Positions 30,849 through 38,326 of a stretch of DNA of 41,870 bases are shown here, one piece after another (position 1 is the stretch's first letter; every line of letters begins with the position of its first letter). Made by a program: the position numbers and the translations under genes. The notes under the pieces are model-generated. The model searched no databases. It saw only the letters and a program-made list of their open reading frames with translations, and was not told the origin of the DNA. This stretch comes from Thermococcus sp. (GTDB lineage Archaea; Methanobacteriota_B; Thermococci; Thermococcales; Thermococcaceae), in contig NZ_WANV01000025.1 of assembly GCF_015521605.1 (NCBI RefSeq), positions 1 to 41,870 on the forward strand, written 5' to 3'.

Positions 30849-31198
30849 AGGACGTAGAGGTAGAGGGCGGCAAGTATCTGGAGGAAGAGGAGCAGGACCG
30901 CCGATAATGCAATCATTTTGTGCGTATTCCTTGTTAGTTTCCTCCCCCAAAACAGCCTTCCGCTCGCTGCGGCAAAGAGGACGTAGGCGTAGACGAAGAG
31001 CCCGAACCTGCCGTGGGCCGACGGTACGCCGACGACGGTGTAGAGCATGTAGGCAACCCCCGCCGTGAGCAGGCCCACCGCGGAGTAAACGAAGTAATGG
31101 TGAACCCGGCGATCGTGCTTTCTCGCGTAATAAATCCCAAAGAGCAAGAGAAGGAGCGCCGTAACCTGCACTATTGCGTGAACCTGGAAAGGCTCCAT
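30845..31198 (-). CDS. Four-helix membrane protein, cytochrome b561-like
   Basis: The 117-residue protein has four membrane helices with His residues placed as possible heme ligands: His7, His33/His34 (R-V-H-H-Y-F), His62 (S-A-H-G-R-F-G) and His93 (N-T-H-K-M). This resembles the b561 core that shuttles electrons across membranes, but heme binding is inferred. ATG 31198 follows GGGTGAT, five bases after the DOMON lipoprotein stop, so the two genes are one operon. In eukaryotes DOMON and b561 domains are often fused in one polypeptide, which supports a joint role here. Confidence 0.65.
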   Translation of the reverse strand: MEPFQVHAIVQVTALLLLLFGIYYARKHDRRVHHYFVYSAVGLLTAGVAYMLYTVVGVPSAHGRFGLFVYAYVLFAAASGRLFWGRKLTRNTHKMIALSAVLLLFLQILAALYLYVL

Positions 31199-31203
31199 TA
31201 AGA

Positions 31204-31833
31204 TCACCCGTCGAGCTTAAGCTCCCCGTAGCCCCTCGCTATGTTGTGCTTGGTCGTGAAGTCGTCAGCATCTGCCATCGCGAAGATGAACTTGACCTTC
31301 TGCCCGGGCGTGAAGGCCTTGTCGTACTGGTCGCCGGTGTTGAGCTTTCTCTTGAACTCTATCACCGTGTAGCCGTTCTCCTCCTTTCCGGCATACTCGA
31401 TTATGTCGCTGCTCCCACCGAGCTTCTCGTCGGGCGGGTGGGGCCCGTAGGTTCCGGTTGAGTAGGCATCGATCACAACGGCATTGCCTTCCTGAACCCA
31501 GCCGAAGACCATGTCGGCGTCTTTCATCTTGTCGGTGGGCTCGAAGCCTATGGCAACCCAGCCGGTCGTCTGCCCCTTAAGGGCCATGTAAAGATATTCA
31601 CCATCGTTCCTCCAGTAAACGACCAGCTTTCCACCCGCCAGGGAAAGCTGGTGGGCGTACTCATTTTCGCCTATCACACCGTCGGCCTTCCACTCCCCGA
31701 GCTGGGGCGGGGAAGCTGTGGAAGAAGGAGTCGTTTGAGAGGGTGAGCTCGTACCACCTCCCCCTGTGCAGGCGCTCAAAAATACAACCCCCACCAAGAG
31801 AAGGGCAACAATGCCAAAATTTTTCGGCTTCAT
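31204..31833 (-). CDS. DOMON-domain lipoprotein
   Basis: This 209-residue protein has a signal sequence with lipobox LSAC (Cys22) and a Ser/Thr/Pro linker. A DOMON beta-sandwich (about 50-205) follows, recognisable by Y-L-Y-M-A-L-K-G-Q-T-T-G-W-V-A-I-G-F, M-K-D-A-D-M-V-F-G-W-V and F-A-M-A-D-A-D-D. DOMON domains bind heme or sugars; heme use is suggested by the b561-like gene that follows. It should sit on the outer face of the membrane. ATG 31833 follows AGGTGAT; the TATA (GTTTAAATAG on the minus strand, about 31867-31876) faces the divergent secreted-repeat gene across TTGTACC repeats. Confidence 0.82.
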   Translation of the reverse strand: MKPKNFGIVALLLVGVVFLSACTGGGGTSSPSQTTPSSTASPPQLGEWKADGVIGENEYAHQLSLAGGKLVVYWRNDGEYLYMALKGQTTGWVAIGFEPTDKMKDADMVFGWVQEGNAVVIDAYSTGTYGPHPPDEKLGGSSDIIEYAGKEENGYTVIEFKRKLNTGDQYDKAFTPGQKVKFIFAMADADDFTTKHNIARGYGELKLDG

Positions 31834-31894
31834 GTAGTATCACCTAATAATTTTCCACCTTCATGCTATTTAAACCTTTTCATTTATGTAACAT

Positions 31895-31925
31895 TTGTAC
31901 CCAATTTGTACCCTATTTTTGTACC
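31895..31925. promoter_or_regulatory. Three TTGTACC repeats between divergent promoters
   Basis: TTGTACC occurs at 31895-31901, 31906-31912 and 31919-31925, between the TATA boxes of the DOMON lipoprotein gene (left) and the secreted-repeat gene (CTTTTATAG, about 31939-31947, right). Spacings are 11 and 13 bp. A single regulator could act on both transcripts; the winged-helix protein encoded at 33247 is a local candidate. Confidence 0.5.
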
Positions 31926-31988
31926 AATAATAAAAAATCCTTTTATAGTTTGGGGACACATTGTTACATGCATATGGAGATGTTAAGA

Positions 31989-33206
31989 ATGGACGTAAAA
32001 GTTTGGGGATTCCTTCTGGTGGGGCTCCTCATCGGAGCCCTCGTGGGGTACGGGCTCGCGCCAAAGGGTATGAGCCAGGAGGACTACAACGCCCTCCAGG
32101 GGCAGGTCAAGGAGCTTCAGGGGAAGGTAGGCCAGTATGAAAGCCAGATCAGTGACCTCAAGGGAAAGGTAAGCGACTACGAAAAGCAGCTCGGAGAGCT
32201 CAAAGGAAAGGTCTACACCGTCAACATAGCCTACAAGGAGGGCATAGGCTATTATCTAGTGGACAGGGACGGAAGGGCACTCTACTACTTCGCCAAGGAC
32301 GTGCCCAACTCAGGGGAAAGCGCCTGCTATGGGGACTGTGCCCAGAAGTGGCCCGTCTTCTATGAGGAAGAGCTCAACCTTCCGCCCGGGCTCAACAAGG
32401 ACGACTTCTCCGTTATAACACGCGACGACGGCAGCAAGCAGCTCACCTACAAGGGATGGCCGCTGTACTATTTCTTCAAGGACGAAAAGGCCGGAGATAC
32501 GAACGGTGAAGGCGTTAAGGGCGTTTGGTTCGTCATGAAGCCGGACTACACACTCATGATAGCTTACAAGGACGGTATAGGCACCTACTTCGTTGACCCG
32601 AAGGGCATGGCCCTCTACTACTTCGCGAAGGACGTGAATGGAACGAGCGTCTGTTACGGCGAATGCGCCCAGAAGTGGCCAGTGTTCGCTCCGGAAGAGG
32701 TCTCCGCCCCCTCAACACTCGACCCGAGCGACTTCAGCTACATCACGAGGGAAGACGACACCAAACAGCTCGCCTACAAGGGATGGCCACTCTACTACTT
32801 CTTCAAGGACGAGAAGGCAGGGGACACCAACGGAGAGGACGTCAAGCACGTCTGGTACGTTATGAGGGACTACGACGTTATGATCGCCTACCAGCCCAGC
32901 GTGGGGACTTACCTCGTTGATGATATGGGAATGACCCTCTACTACTTCGTCAAGGATTCGAACGGTACCAGTGTATGCTACGGCGAATGCGCCCAGAAAT
33001 GGCCGGTGTTCTACCGCGAGAACCCTGTGGTGCCTTCGGTGATAGCGAACGACTTCGGCGAGATAACGAGGGACGACGGGAGCAAGCAGACGACCTTCAG
33101 GGGCTATCCGCTGTACTACTTCTTCAAGGACGGGAAGAGGGGAGACATAAACGGCCAGGGTGTCAAGAACGTGTGGTTCGTGGTCAACCCCTTCAACTTC
33201 CCGTGA
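31989..33206 (+). CDS. Membrane-anchored protein with three secreted-repeat (PF03640-like) domains
   Basis: From ATG 31989 the protein has 405 residues: a membrane anchor (about 5-23), a coiled coil rich in G-K-V and Q/E/K (about 30-75), and three repeats of about 100 residues. Each repeat has the order Y-x-V-D, L-Y-Y-F, C-Y-G-[DE]-C-A-Q-K-W-P-V-F, T-R-[ED]-D, and G-[WY]-P-L-Y-Y-F-F-K-D with G-D-x-N-G. Each keeps one C-x3-C pair, probably a disulfide. The family is seen as surface lipoproteins next to redox genes in bacteria, function unsettled. Upstream ATGs (31968, 31974, 31980) are possible but 31989 fits the TATA position and membrane start best. Confidence 0.83.
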   Translation: MDVKVWGFLLVGLLIGALVGYGLAPKGMSQEDYNALQGQVKELQGKVGQYESQISDLKGKVSDYEKQLGELKGKVYTVNIAYKEGIGYYLVDRDGRALYYFAKDVPNSGESACYGDCAQKWPVFYEEELNLPPGLNKDDFSVITRDDGSKQLTYKGWPLYYFFKDEKAGDTNGEGVKGVWFVMKPDYTLMIAYKDGIGTYFVDPKGMALYYFAKDVNGTSVCYGECAQKWPVFAPEEVSAPSTLDPSDFSYITREDDTKQLAYKGWPLYYFFKDEKAGDTNGEDVKHVWYVMRDYDVMIAYQPSVGTYLVDDMGMTLYYFVKDSNGTSVCYGECAQKWPVFYRENPVVPSVIANDFGEITRDDGSKQTTFRGYPLYYFFKDGKRGDINGQGVKNVWFVVNPFNFP

Positions 33207-33208
33207 CC

Positions 33209-33222
33209 CCCTTTAATTTTTT
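33209..33222 (+). terminator. T-rich stretch after the secreted-repeat gene
   Basis: CCCCCTTTAATTTTTTAAGG begins just after the stop. It may end the transcript, or the TTTTTTAAGG may be the TATA box of the next gene. Confidence 0.35.
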
Positions 33223-33246
33223 AAGGATTAAGGACAACCCCCAATC

Positions 33247-33537
33247 ATGGACAGAAAGCTCAGGAACGTCCTTCTCTGGCTACTGGTCGGCTCGAAGGGC
33301 GGAAAGACGAGGGTCAAAATCCTCAAGCTAGTCCGAGAGAGGCCCTCTAACGTGCACCAGCTCGCTAAGGAACTCAACCTTAACTACCGCACGGTAAAAT
33401 ACCACCTCGAACTCATGCTCGAGCACGGAATCGTTGAAAGGGTTGGCGAGGACTACGGGGCGATCTACGTGCTCTCCGAGGAAGTTGAGAAAAACTGGAA
33501 TGAAATAGAAAGCATAATCGGGGTGAACGGAAGGTGA
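33247..33537 (+). CDS. Winged-helix (ArsR-like) transcriptional regulator
   Basis: This 96-residue protein has a compact winged helix: K-T-R-V-K-I-L-K-L-V, V-H-Q-L-A-K-E-L-N-L-N-Y as the helix-turn-helix, R-T-V-K-Y-H-L-E-L-M as recognition helix, and a wing ending Y-V-L-S. A short charged C-terminus follows. No metal-binding Cys cluster is present. It begins a four-gene run with overlapping ends (33247-34755) and is the obvious candidate to control that cluster. ATG 33247 appears to have little or no leader. Confidence 0.82.
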   Translation: MDRKLRNVLLWLLVGSKGGKTRVKILKLVRERPSNVHQLAKELNLNYRTVKYHLELMLEHGIVERVGEDYGAIYVLSEEVEKNWNEIESIIGVNGR

Positions 33538-33815
33538 TGGGGATTTACTGGCAAATTAACCTGCTCATAGTGCTAACTGAGTTAATCCTGGCCCTCATGC
33601 TCCTCAGAAACTATCTGGAGATGAAGGACACGAAACTCGGGAAGAAGCTCTTCGGGGTGTCCCTGGTCTTCGTGATCCAGAGCCTGCTCGCGATAGTTTT
33701 CTACGTCCGCTGGGCAGGTATGGGAATGGGGAAGGAGGTTGCGGGGCCGCTCCTCCTGCTCTCGCTGAGTGGCCTTTTTGGGGTCAGTCTGCTGTACTCA
33801 ATTTCGAGGATGTGA
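33537..33815 (+). CDS. Small three-helix membrane protein
   Basis: The 92-residue product has three hydrophobic helices, with a charged loop after the first (E-M-K-D-T-K-L-G-K-K) and a Met/Gly-rich loop (R-W-A-G-M-G-M-G-K-E) after the second. I do not recognise a family. ATG 33537 overlaps the regulator's stop (GTGATG) and its own stop overlaps the next start, so it is cotranscribed with both. It could be a signal partner of the winged-helix protein or an accessory to the redox pair that follows. Confidence 0.6.
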   Translation: MGIYWQINLLIVLTELILALMLLRNYLEMKDTKLGKKLFGVSLVFVIQSLLAIVFYVRWAGMGMGKEVAGPLLLLSLSGLFGVSLLYSISRM

Positions 33816-34402
33816 TTGGTTTGAGAAAAGAAATATTTGCCCTTTCCATACTTCTCCTGCTGGTCGCCACCACGTACTGGCTCGGCGGCGGCAAAAACAC
33901 AACGCAGGTGCCGAAAGAACAGCTCTCCAGCGGGCAGTCTGGAGTTATCCAGATCACCGGACTCGTCGAGAGGCCCTACAACATAACCTACGAGGAGCTC
34001 AGGAAGTTCCCCTCCAGGGAGGTGGAGTCGCCCCTCTACTGCGTGAGCCAGCCCGACCAGGTCAGGAAGAACGGGACGTGGAAGGGAGTCCCGTTAAAGG
34101 CGATTCTTGAACTGGCAAGGCCCAGGGGCGGGGCGTACAAGGTGGCCCTCTACGCGAGCGACGGTTTTACAACGGACTTCTATCTCGACGCTGTGATGGC
34201 GGACGAGGACATCATCATAGCCTACGAGTTCAACGGTGAGCCGATAACTCCCCGAATAGTCGCCCCTGGCCGGTGGGGTTACAAGTGGATCAAGTACCTG
34301 ACGAGGATAGAGCTTGTAAGCTACGACTTCAAGGGCACGTGGGAGAGCGCGGGTTATCCCGACGACGCGCTGATACTGGACGGCTCTTCACCGGGAAGGT
34401 GA
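33812..34402 (+). CDS. Sulfite-oxidase-fold molybdopterin-binding protein, membrane-anchored
   Basis: This 196-residue protein has an N-terminal membrane anchor (about 8-25) and a single oxidoreductase molybdopterin-type domain. Landmarks are V-I-Q-I-T-G-L-V-E-R-P, the Cys in S-P-L-Y-C-V-S-Q as candidate metal ligand, T-W-K-G-V-P-L-K-A-I-L, S-D-G-F-T-T-D, and G-R-W-G-Y-K-W-I-K-Y-L. It resembles the catalytic part of MsrP/YedY-type enzymes without the dimer domain. The following gene encodes a cytochrome-b-like membrane protein, matching the MsrP-MsrQ layout. The metal would be W or Mo. Start: GTG 33812 (GTGA overlap) or TTG 33821. Confidence 0.8.
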   Translation: MIGLRKEIFALSILLLLVATTYWLGGGKNTTQVPKEQLSSGQSGVIQITGLVERPYNITYEELRKFPSREVESPLYCVSQPDQVRKNGTWKGVPLKAILELARPRGGAYKVALYASDGFTTDFYLDAVMADEDIIIAYEFNGEPITPRIVAPGRWGYKWIKYLTRIELVSYDFKGTWESAGYPDDALILDGSSPGR

Positions 34403-34407
34403 GCGCC

Positions 34408-34755
34408 TTGAGGACGAAAACTGCACTGGCGATAGTGGAGTGGACGTCGCTTCCGCTCCTCCTCCTGGCTGGACTGCTGGTCATCAGCGGCTACGGGCTG
34501 ACGAGTGAGGCGGCGAGAAGCGCATCACTCGGCCTGCTGACCTTCTCCCGCTCCCAGGCGATACACCTGAGCAGGGTCGTAAAACTCGGCTTCGTTTTCC
34601 TTTTACTCCTCCACACCTACGCCGGGACGGGGGTGCTGGCAAAGAAGGTGAAGAAGAGCGGCCACCAAGGGCTCGCGGCTATTATGGAGTATTCTGTGCT
34701 GGCGTTTCTGCTTTACGTCGGCTGGATAGCGCTGAACGGGGAGTTCGGAGGATAA
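34408..34755 (+). CDS. Cytochrome-b-like membrane protein paired with the molybdopterin protein
   Basis: From TTG 34408, behind GGTGAGCGCC, the product has 115 residues and three membrane helices. His53 (A-I-H-L-S-R-V-V-K) and His69 (L-L-L-H-T-Y-A-G) sit at opposite ends of one helix, as in b-type cytochromes, and His85 follows in the loop. It would pass electrons to or from the molybdopterin domain outside the membrane. The family is not certain; the genomic pairing is the main support. Confidence 0.62.
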   Translation: MRTKTALAIVEWTSLPLLLLAGLLVISGYGLTSEAARSASLGLLTFSRSQAIHLSRVVKLGFVFLLLLHTYAGTGVLAKKVKKSGHQGLAAIMEYSVLAFLLYVGWIALNGEFGG

Positions 34756-34770
34756 AGAGAACAGAGGGAT

Positions 34771-35466
34771 TTACTCAGTGGCAACCGACGGCGGCCGGAA
34801 CATGGCCTCAACGTCGTCCCTGATGTCGGCAAACGGGCCCGCCAGGTAGACCTTCCCGCCGCTGATGACCACGCCGTAGTCGGCCAAGTTCTCGAAGGGC
34901 TCCCAGATGTGGCTTATGATAACGAAGCTCTTCCCCCTGCCCTTCCACTTCCCGATGACGCCGACTATTTCAGCGACGCTCTCGAAGTCCACGTTGGCAA
35001 GGGGCTCATCGAGGAAGATGACGTCAGGTTCGCCAACGAAGGCCTGTGCAAGGCTCAGCCTCTTGAGCATCCCCGAGGAGTAGCCCTCTATCCTCCTGTC
35101 AAGGGCGTCCTCGATGCCGAACAGCCCGGCGGCTTTCTCGACGTCCTCCTCACTGGCTCCCCGGCCCTTCGCTATGAACTCCAGCCACTCCCGCCCGGTC
35201 GTCAGCTTGGGGAACCTCCCGGGGTCGAAGGCGACGCCGACGCTTTTCCTGGCCTCGGGACTTTTCCAGGGGTCTTTTCCCAGGAGCTTCACGCTCCCCT
35301 TCGTCGGCCTGTAGAGCCCGAGGGCGACCTTCATGAACGTGCTCTTTCCGCCACCGTTCGGGCCAAGGATTAGCGTTAAGCCCTCCGGAATTTCAACGGT
35401 CACCCCCTGGAGGGCCTTTATCGGGCCGAAGTACTTGTGCAGGTTTTCCGCCCGGATTACGGTCAT
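34771..35466 (-). CDS. ABC transporter ATP-binding protein
   Basis: This 231-residue ATPase has a Walker A (GPNGGGKST), Q-loop region (V-G-V-A-F-D-P-G), signature (YSSGMLKRLSLAQAF), Walker B (VIFLDEPLANVDFE) and switch His (I-I-S-H-I-W). It energises the permease encoded at 35897-36649. The substrate is unknown; the permease type is that of simple ABC-2 exporters. ATG 35466 follows GGCAGGAG and overlaps the stop of the preceding small membrane protein gene by four bases (ATGA). Confidence 0.92.
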   Translation of the reverse strand: MTVIRAENLHKYFGPIKALQGVTVEIPEGLTLILGPNGGGKSTFMKVALGLYRPTKGSVKLLGKDPWKSPEARKSVGVAFDPGRFPKLTTGREWLEFIAKGRGASEEDVEKAAGLFGIEDALDRRIEGYSSGMLKRLSLAQAFVGEPDVIFLDEPLANVDFESVAEIVGVIGKWKGRGKSFVIISHIWEPFENLADYGVVISGGKVYLAGPFADIRDDVEAMFRPPSVATE

Positions 35467-35900
35467 CTCCTGCCACCCCCGAGGAGCGTTACGGCCAGCA
35501 GCCCGCCGAAGAGGACAGCTGTCCACAGGTGTGCCGTCTTCTGCCTCCCGGGAAAGCCCACCTCCACGGGCGTTATCGTTATCGTAATGCCCTGGCTGGA
35601 GTTCCCGCTGAACTCGTAGAAGCCGGGGTGGGGAAACACCACCGCGAAGGCCCCGTTGCCGTTAACCCTTCCGGAGAATATCACCTCACCGGTCTGAATG
35701 TCTCTCACCCTGAATTCTCCAATGCCAACGGCGTAGAGCTTTGCCGAGGAGGCCGAGGAGATGTAAACCGCCGTCGCCTGCCTGCTGGACAAGAAGGCGT
35801 TGTGGTAGTGGACGTCGCTGGGTTCGAGGCCCGACTGCAGACCCAGGCTCAGGAGTGAGACCAGCATGAGGGTGAGGAGGAGAACCCGAAAGAGCCTCAT
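35463..35900 (-). CDS. Exported protein with C-terminal membrane anchor, ABC operon
   Basis: The 145-residue product has a signal-type N-terminus (about 5-22), a beta-rich middle that should lie outside the cell (Y-H-N-A-F, then F-R-V-R-D-I-Q-T-G-E-V-I-F-S-G-R-V) and a C-terminal hydrophobic anchor followed by basic residues (G-G-G-R-R). I do not recognise a family. ATG 35900 overlaps the permease stop (ATGA), and its stop overlaps the ATPase start, so it is an integral part of the operon and may be an extracytoplasmic accessory of the transporter. Confidence 0.7.
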   Translation of the reverse strand: MRLFRVLLLTLMLVSLLSLGLQSGLEPSDVHYHNAFLSSRQATAVYISSASSAKLYAVGIGEFRVRDIQTGEVIFSGRVNGNGAFAVVFPHPGFYEFSGNSSQGITITITPVEVGFPGRQKTAHLWTAVLFGGLLAVTLLGGGRR

Positions 35901-36649
35901 CTCACGTCCCTCCAGTTGCCGATAAGGAGGTAGAGCGCCGTGAGAACGAGGGCGGGGAGGAGCGATGCTTTGATGAACTCCCGGCCAAAGACCGGATCCA
36001 TGCTCAGGGATATCGTGGCCCACATATAGTTGGTCAGTGCATCCCTCCACTTCAGGAGCCAGAACCACCCGGCGCCCAGGAACTCGGGGAGGTAGAGGAG
36101 CACGAAGCCGCCGAAGATCGAAACGTAGGTGTTGGGTGAGGCTATGGCAACCACTGCCGCGACCGAGACCATGAAGAGAAGGGCCGAGAGGTAGAAGAAA
36201 GCCATTGGGATGGTCTGGACCTTCAGCACCTCGATGACGGCTTTGGGGGTGTCCGCGAAGTGAAGGTAGAAGAGCAGCAGATGCACCGAGAAGACGAAGA
36301 TGAAGAGCACCAGGAAAGCCGCCAGGAACTTGGCGAGGAGGATTCTAACCCTCGAAACCGGGAGGGAATAGACGGAAAGCGCGACCCCCTCGTCCCTTTC
36401 GAGCCTCACCGCCAGGGTGACGAGGAAGGGAACGAGGAGGGCCAGGAGGAGGTAGACGTCACCGGTGAACGCGTCGCGAAAAACGGAACCCAGTATATCA
36501 ACCCCGTACGGCCCCTGGTGGGAGCTCGCACTCCAGGTCATGTAGTACCGCTTCATGACCAGTCCTATCAGAACCGCACCCCCGGAGGCCATCGCAAGGT
36601 TTAGGGGGGAGCGGAGCTCCCAGCGGAGGATTTCCCTCAACGCCTCCAC
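35897..36649 (-). CDS. ABC-2-type transporter permease
   Basis: This 250-residue protein has six hydrophobic segments and the usual ABC-2 features: an amphipathic N-terminus (E-I-L-R-W-E-L-R-S-P), then a cytosolic loop with R-L-E-R-D-E-G-V-A-L-S-V-Y-S-L-P-V-S-R, typical of permeases that contact the ATPase. Substrate unknown. Its 5' end overlaps the upstream exported protein gene by 13 bases. Confidence 0.85.
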   Translation of the reverse strand: MEALREILRWELRSPLNLAMASGGAVLIGLVMKRYYMTWSASSHQGPYGVDILGSVFRDAFTGDVYLLLALLVPFLVTLAVRLERDEGVALSVYSLPVSRVRILLAKFLAAFLVLFIFVFSVHLLLFYLHFADTPKAVIEVLKVQTIPMAFFYLSALLFMVSVAAVVAIASPNTYVSIFGGFVLLYLPEFLGAGWFWLLKWRDALTNYMWATISLSMDPVFGREFIKASLLPALVLTALYLLIGNWRDVR

Positions 36650-37719
36650 CTCCAGAGGGCGAGAGCTACGAGGATTGCTGCCACTCCAACCGCCGCCGCT
36701 ATGGCGGTCTTTGACGGCCCCTCGTCGGGGAGCTCAGCCGGCTTCGTGAAGTCGATGTTGGTCTCGGCTAAGACGAGGCCAAAGGGTGGCATCTTGTTGC
36801 TCTTCTGGATTTCATCTCTGTATTTCATTTGGAGGTATGTATCTGCTATAGATGTCCCAGACACTCCCATAATCTCCCACAGTGGGCTGAAGGGCATGAA
36901 AAGTGATATTACAAGACCGCTTGATCCATCATAGAAGAAAAGATCCTTTCCGGAGAGCCCAATATCACTAACGCTTATCATATTAGTTTGGGCCATATAG
37001 ATCGGAGCGTTGAAGTCGCCATAATATGTGAGTATAGTGGAATTTATTTCCCGGACATCTTCAATTTTCAGACCTGAAAGTATCTCAAGCCCGGTCATGT
37101 TGGCCGGGTTTTCGGCCCAGAGGAAGTTCTTTCCCACAGGACTCCCGTTGACATAGATATCGCTCGTCTTCAGGTTGAGCTCAAAGGTTCCACTCCGAGT
37201 AAAGTTTTCAGGTATGTATGACTCATTGAATAAATAGCCTCTTCCTTCCGCTATTCCCAAAGCGGCCCTATAACGCTCCGTCTGCTCCATGTAACTGTCT
37301 TCACATACCGTGGCGTTTATTGTTTCAGACTCCACCGTTATGCACCCCCCGCCGGTGAAGTTGTATCTCTCTTGGTACCCTTGGAGCAACTCTCTGGCAA
37401 TGTCTTCATCCAAAACATCCCACTTTTTCCTTGTGCACCTGAATCCTTGAAGCAGAACCCCTATCTGTGCCTTATCGTCGGTGACCTTGAGGACGCGCCA
37501 CGTGAACTCAATTTGATGACAGTAAAAAACAATTGCTTCACTGTCTGAAATCTTAATTTTTATCAAATCCATTCCTTCTGGTTCTTTTGAGATATATTTT
37601 GCATAAATCCCTTCCTTGAACCAGTATGGGGTTGCATTAACTAGCAGGGTTGACTTTTGGAAAGAGAGGGTAACTATGACAATTAATATAATAATAGTTT
37701 TTTTGCTGACCCTAATCAT
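36637..37719 (-). CDS. Exported protein with C-terminal membrane anchor, ABC operon
   Basis: The 360-residue protein has an N-terminal signal or anchor (about 5-25), a large outside domain with several N-glycosylation-type N-x-[ST] sites and six Cys, and a C-terminal membrane helix followed by W-R-W-R-R. I do not recognise the family. ATG 37719 follows GGAGGTG. Base composition of the 5' two thirds is more A/T-rich than the permease and ATPase genes behind it, although all four overlap. It is the likely first gene of the operon. Confidence 0.72.
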   Translation of the reverse strand: MIRVSKKTIIILIVIVTLSFQKSTLLVNATPYWFKEGIYAKYISKEPEGMDLIKIKISDSEAIVFYCHQIEFTWRVLKVTDDKAQIGVLLQGFRCTRKKWDVLDEDIARELLQGYQERYNFTGGGCITVESETINATVCEDSYMEQTERYRAALGIAEGRGYLFNESYIPENFTRSGTFELNLKTSDIYVNGSPVGKNFLWAENPANMTGLEILSGLKIEDVREINSTILTYYGDFNAPIYMAQTNMISVSDIGLSGKDLFFYDGSSGLVISLFMPFSPLWEIMGVSGTSIADTYLQMKYRDEIQKSNKMPPFGLVLAETNIDFTKPAELPDEGPSKTAIAAAVGVAAILVALALWRWRR

Positions 37720-37791
37720 CAACACCTCCCTAGTTCGTGATAATTTAGTTTAAGCAAGATATAAAAAATTGTAAAGTAACCACGTAATATA

Positions 37792-38172
37792 TCATCCAGG
37801 AACCCAAGAAATTTCAGCATAGATTATACGTACATCATAGCACCATCCCTTTGTAGAAATCTGGGCTGAGAACCATGCTTTATGAAGTGTACTGACAGTA
37901 GATGGATCAAAACTGTATGTATATACTTCGCAAATCCCAGAGTCCCCAGCTCCTCCGTATACATTATACAAGAGGCCAGGGTTACTTTGACTTGCATATC
38001 CACTTATCCATGTATATAAGTCCCCTTGGGGTATTGAAAAGCTTCCAGTATCCCGTACTAACGGATCCGAAATCACTTGCGGCGCAATATCGCTGAGGTT
38101 AGTCGCTACCACAGCAGTCGCTGCAAAAATCAAAACACCAACCAAGACTAGAGCTAATACTCTCCTTGGCAT
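37792..38172 (-). CDS. Small exported protein of unknown function
   Basis: The 126-residue product begins with basic residues and a hydrophobic signal stretch (V-L-A-L-V-L-V-G-V-L-I-F-A-A), then a Ser/Gly/Tyr-rich outside part with two Cys (G-I-C-E and G-W-C-Y), which may form a disulfide. No family is recognised. The gene is A/T-rich and precedes the ABC operon by 72 bp on the same strand. Its ribosome binding site is a run of nine G, listed separately. Confidence 0.6.
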   Translation of the reverse strand: MPRRVLALVLVGVLIFAATAVVATNLSDIAPQVISDPLVRDTGSFSIPQGDLYTWISGYASQSNPGLLYNVYGGAGDSGICEVYTYSFDPSTVSTLHKAWFSAQISTKGWCYDVRIIYAEISWVPG

Positions 38173-38174
38173 CG

Positions 38175-38183
38175 CCCCCCCCC
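38175..38183 (-). promoter_or_regulatory. Nine-G ribosome binding region
   Basis: A run of nine C on the plus strand (G on the sense strand) lies two bases before ATG 38172 and acts as the only purine-rich ribosome-binding sequence. Such a run is prone to slippage, which would alter the binding-site spacing. It could also be a sequencing-length artefact. Confidence 0.35.
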
Positions 38184-38326
38184 AACGGGGTTTTGCACTT
38201 AAAGTTACGTTGCTGTCATTTATTAGGCTTTCGGTGTTCTAAAGTTCACAGCAAACAACTTACAGGAGCAACAGTAGGCCCCAAAAATCCGGATAATCCA
38301 AAATACAAAGGAAGGTAAGAAGGCCG

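Noticed and set aside
31863-31988. Coding extension of the secreted-repeat protein to 31863
   Set aside because: This stretch holds two TATA boxes and the TTGTACC repeats and has strongly non-coding composition.
32220-33200. CRISPR-like or satellite DNA repeats
   Set aside because: The periodic similarity is at protein level (three secreted-repeat domains) with diverged codons, and there are no spacers.
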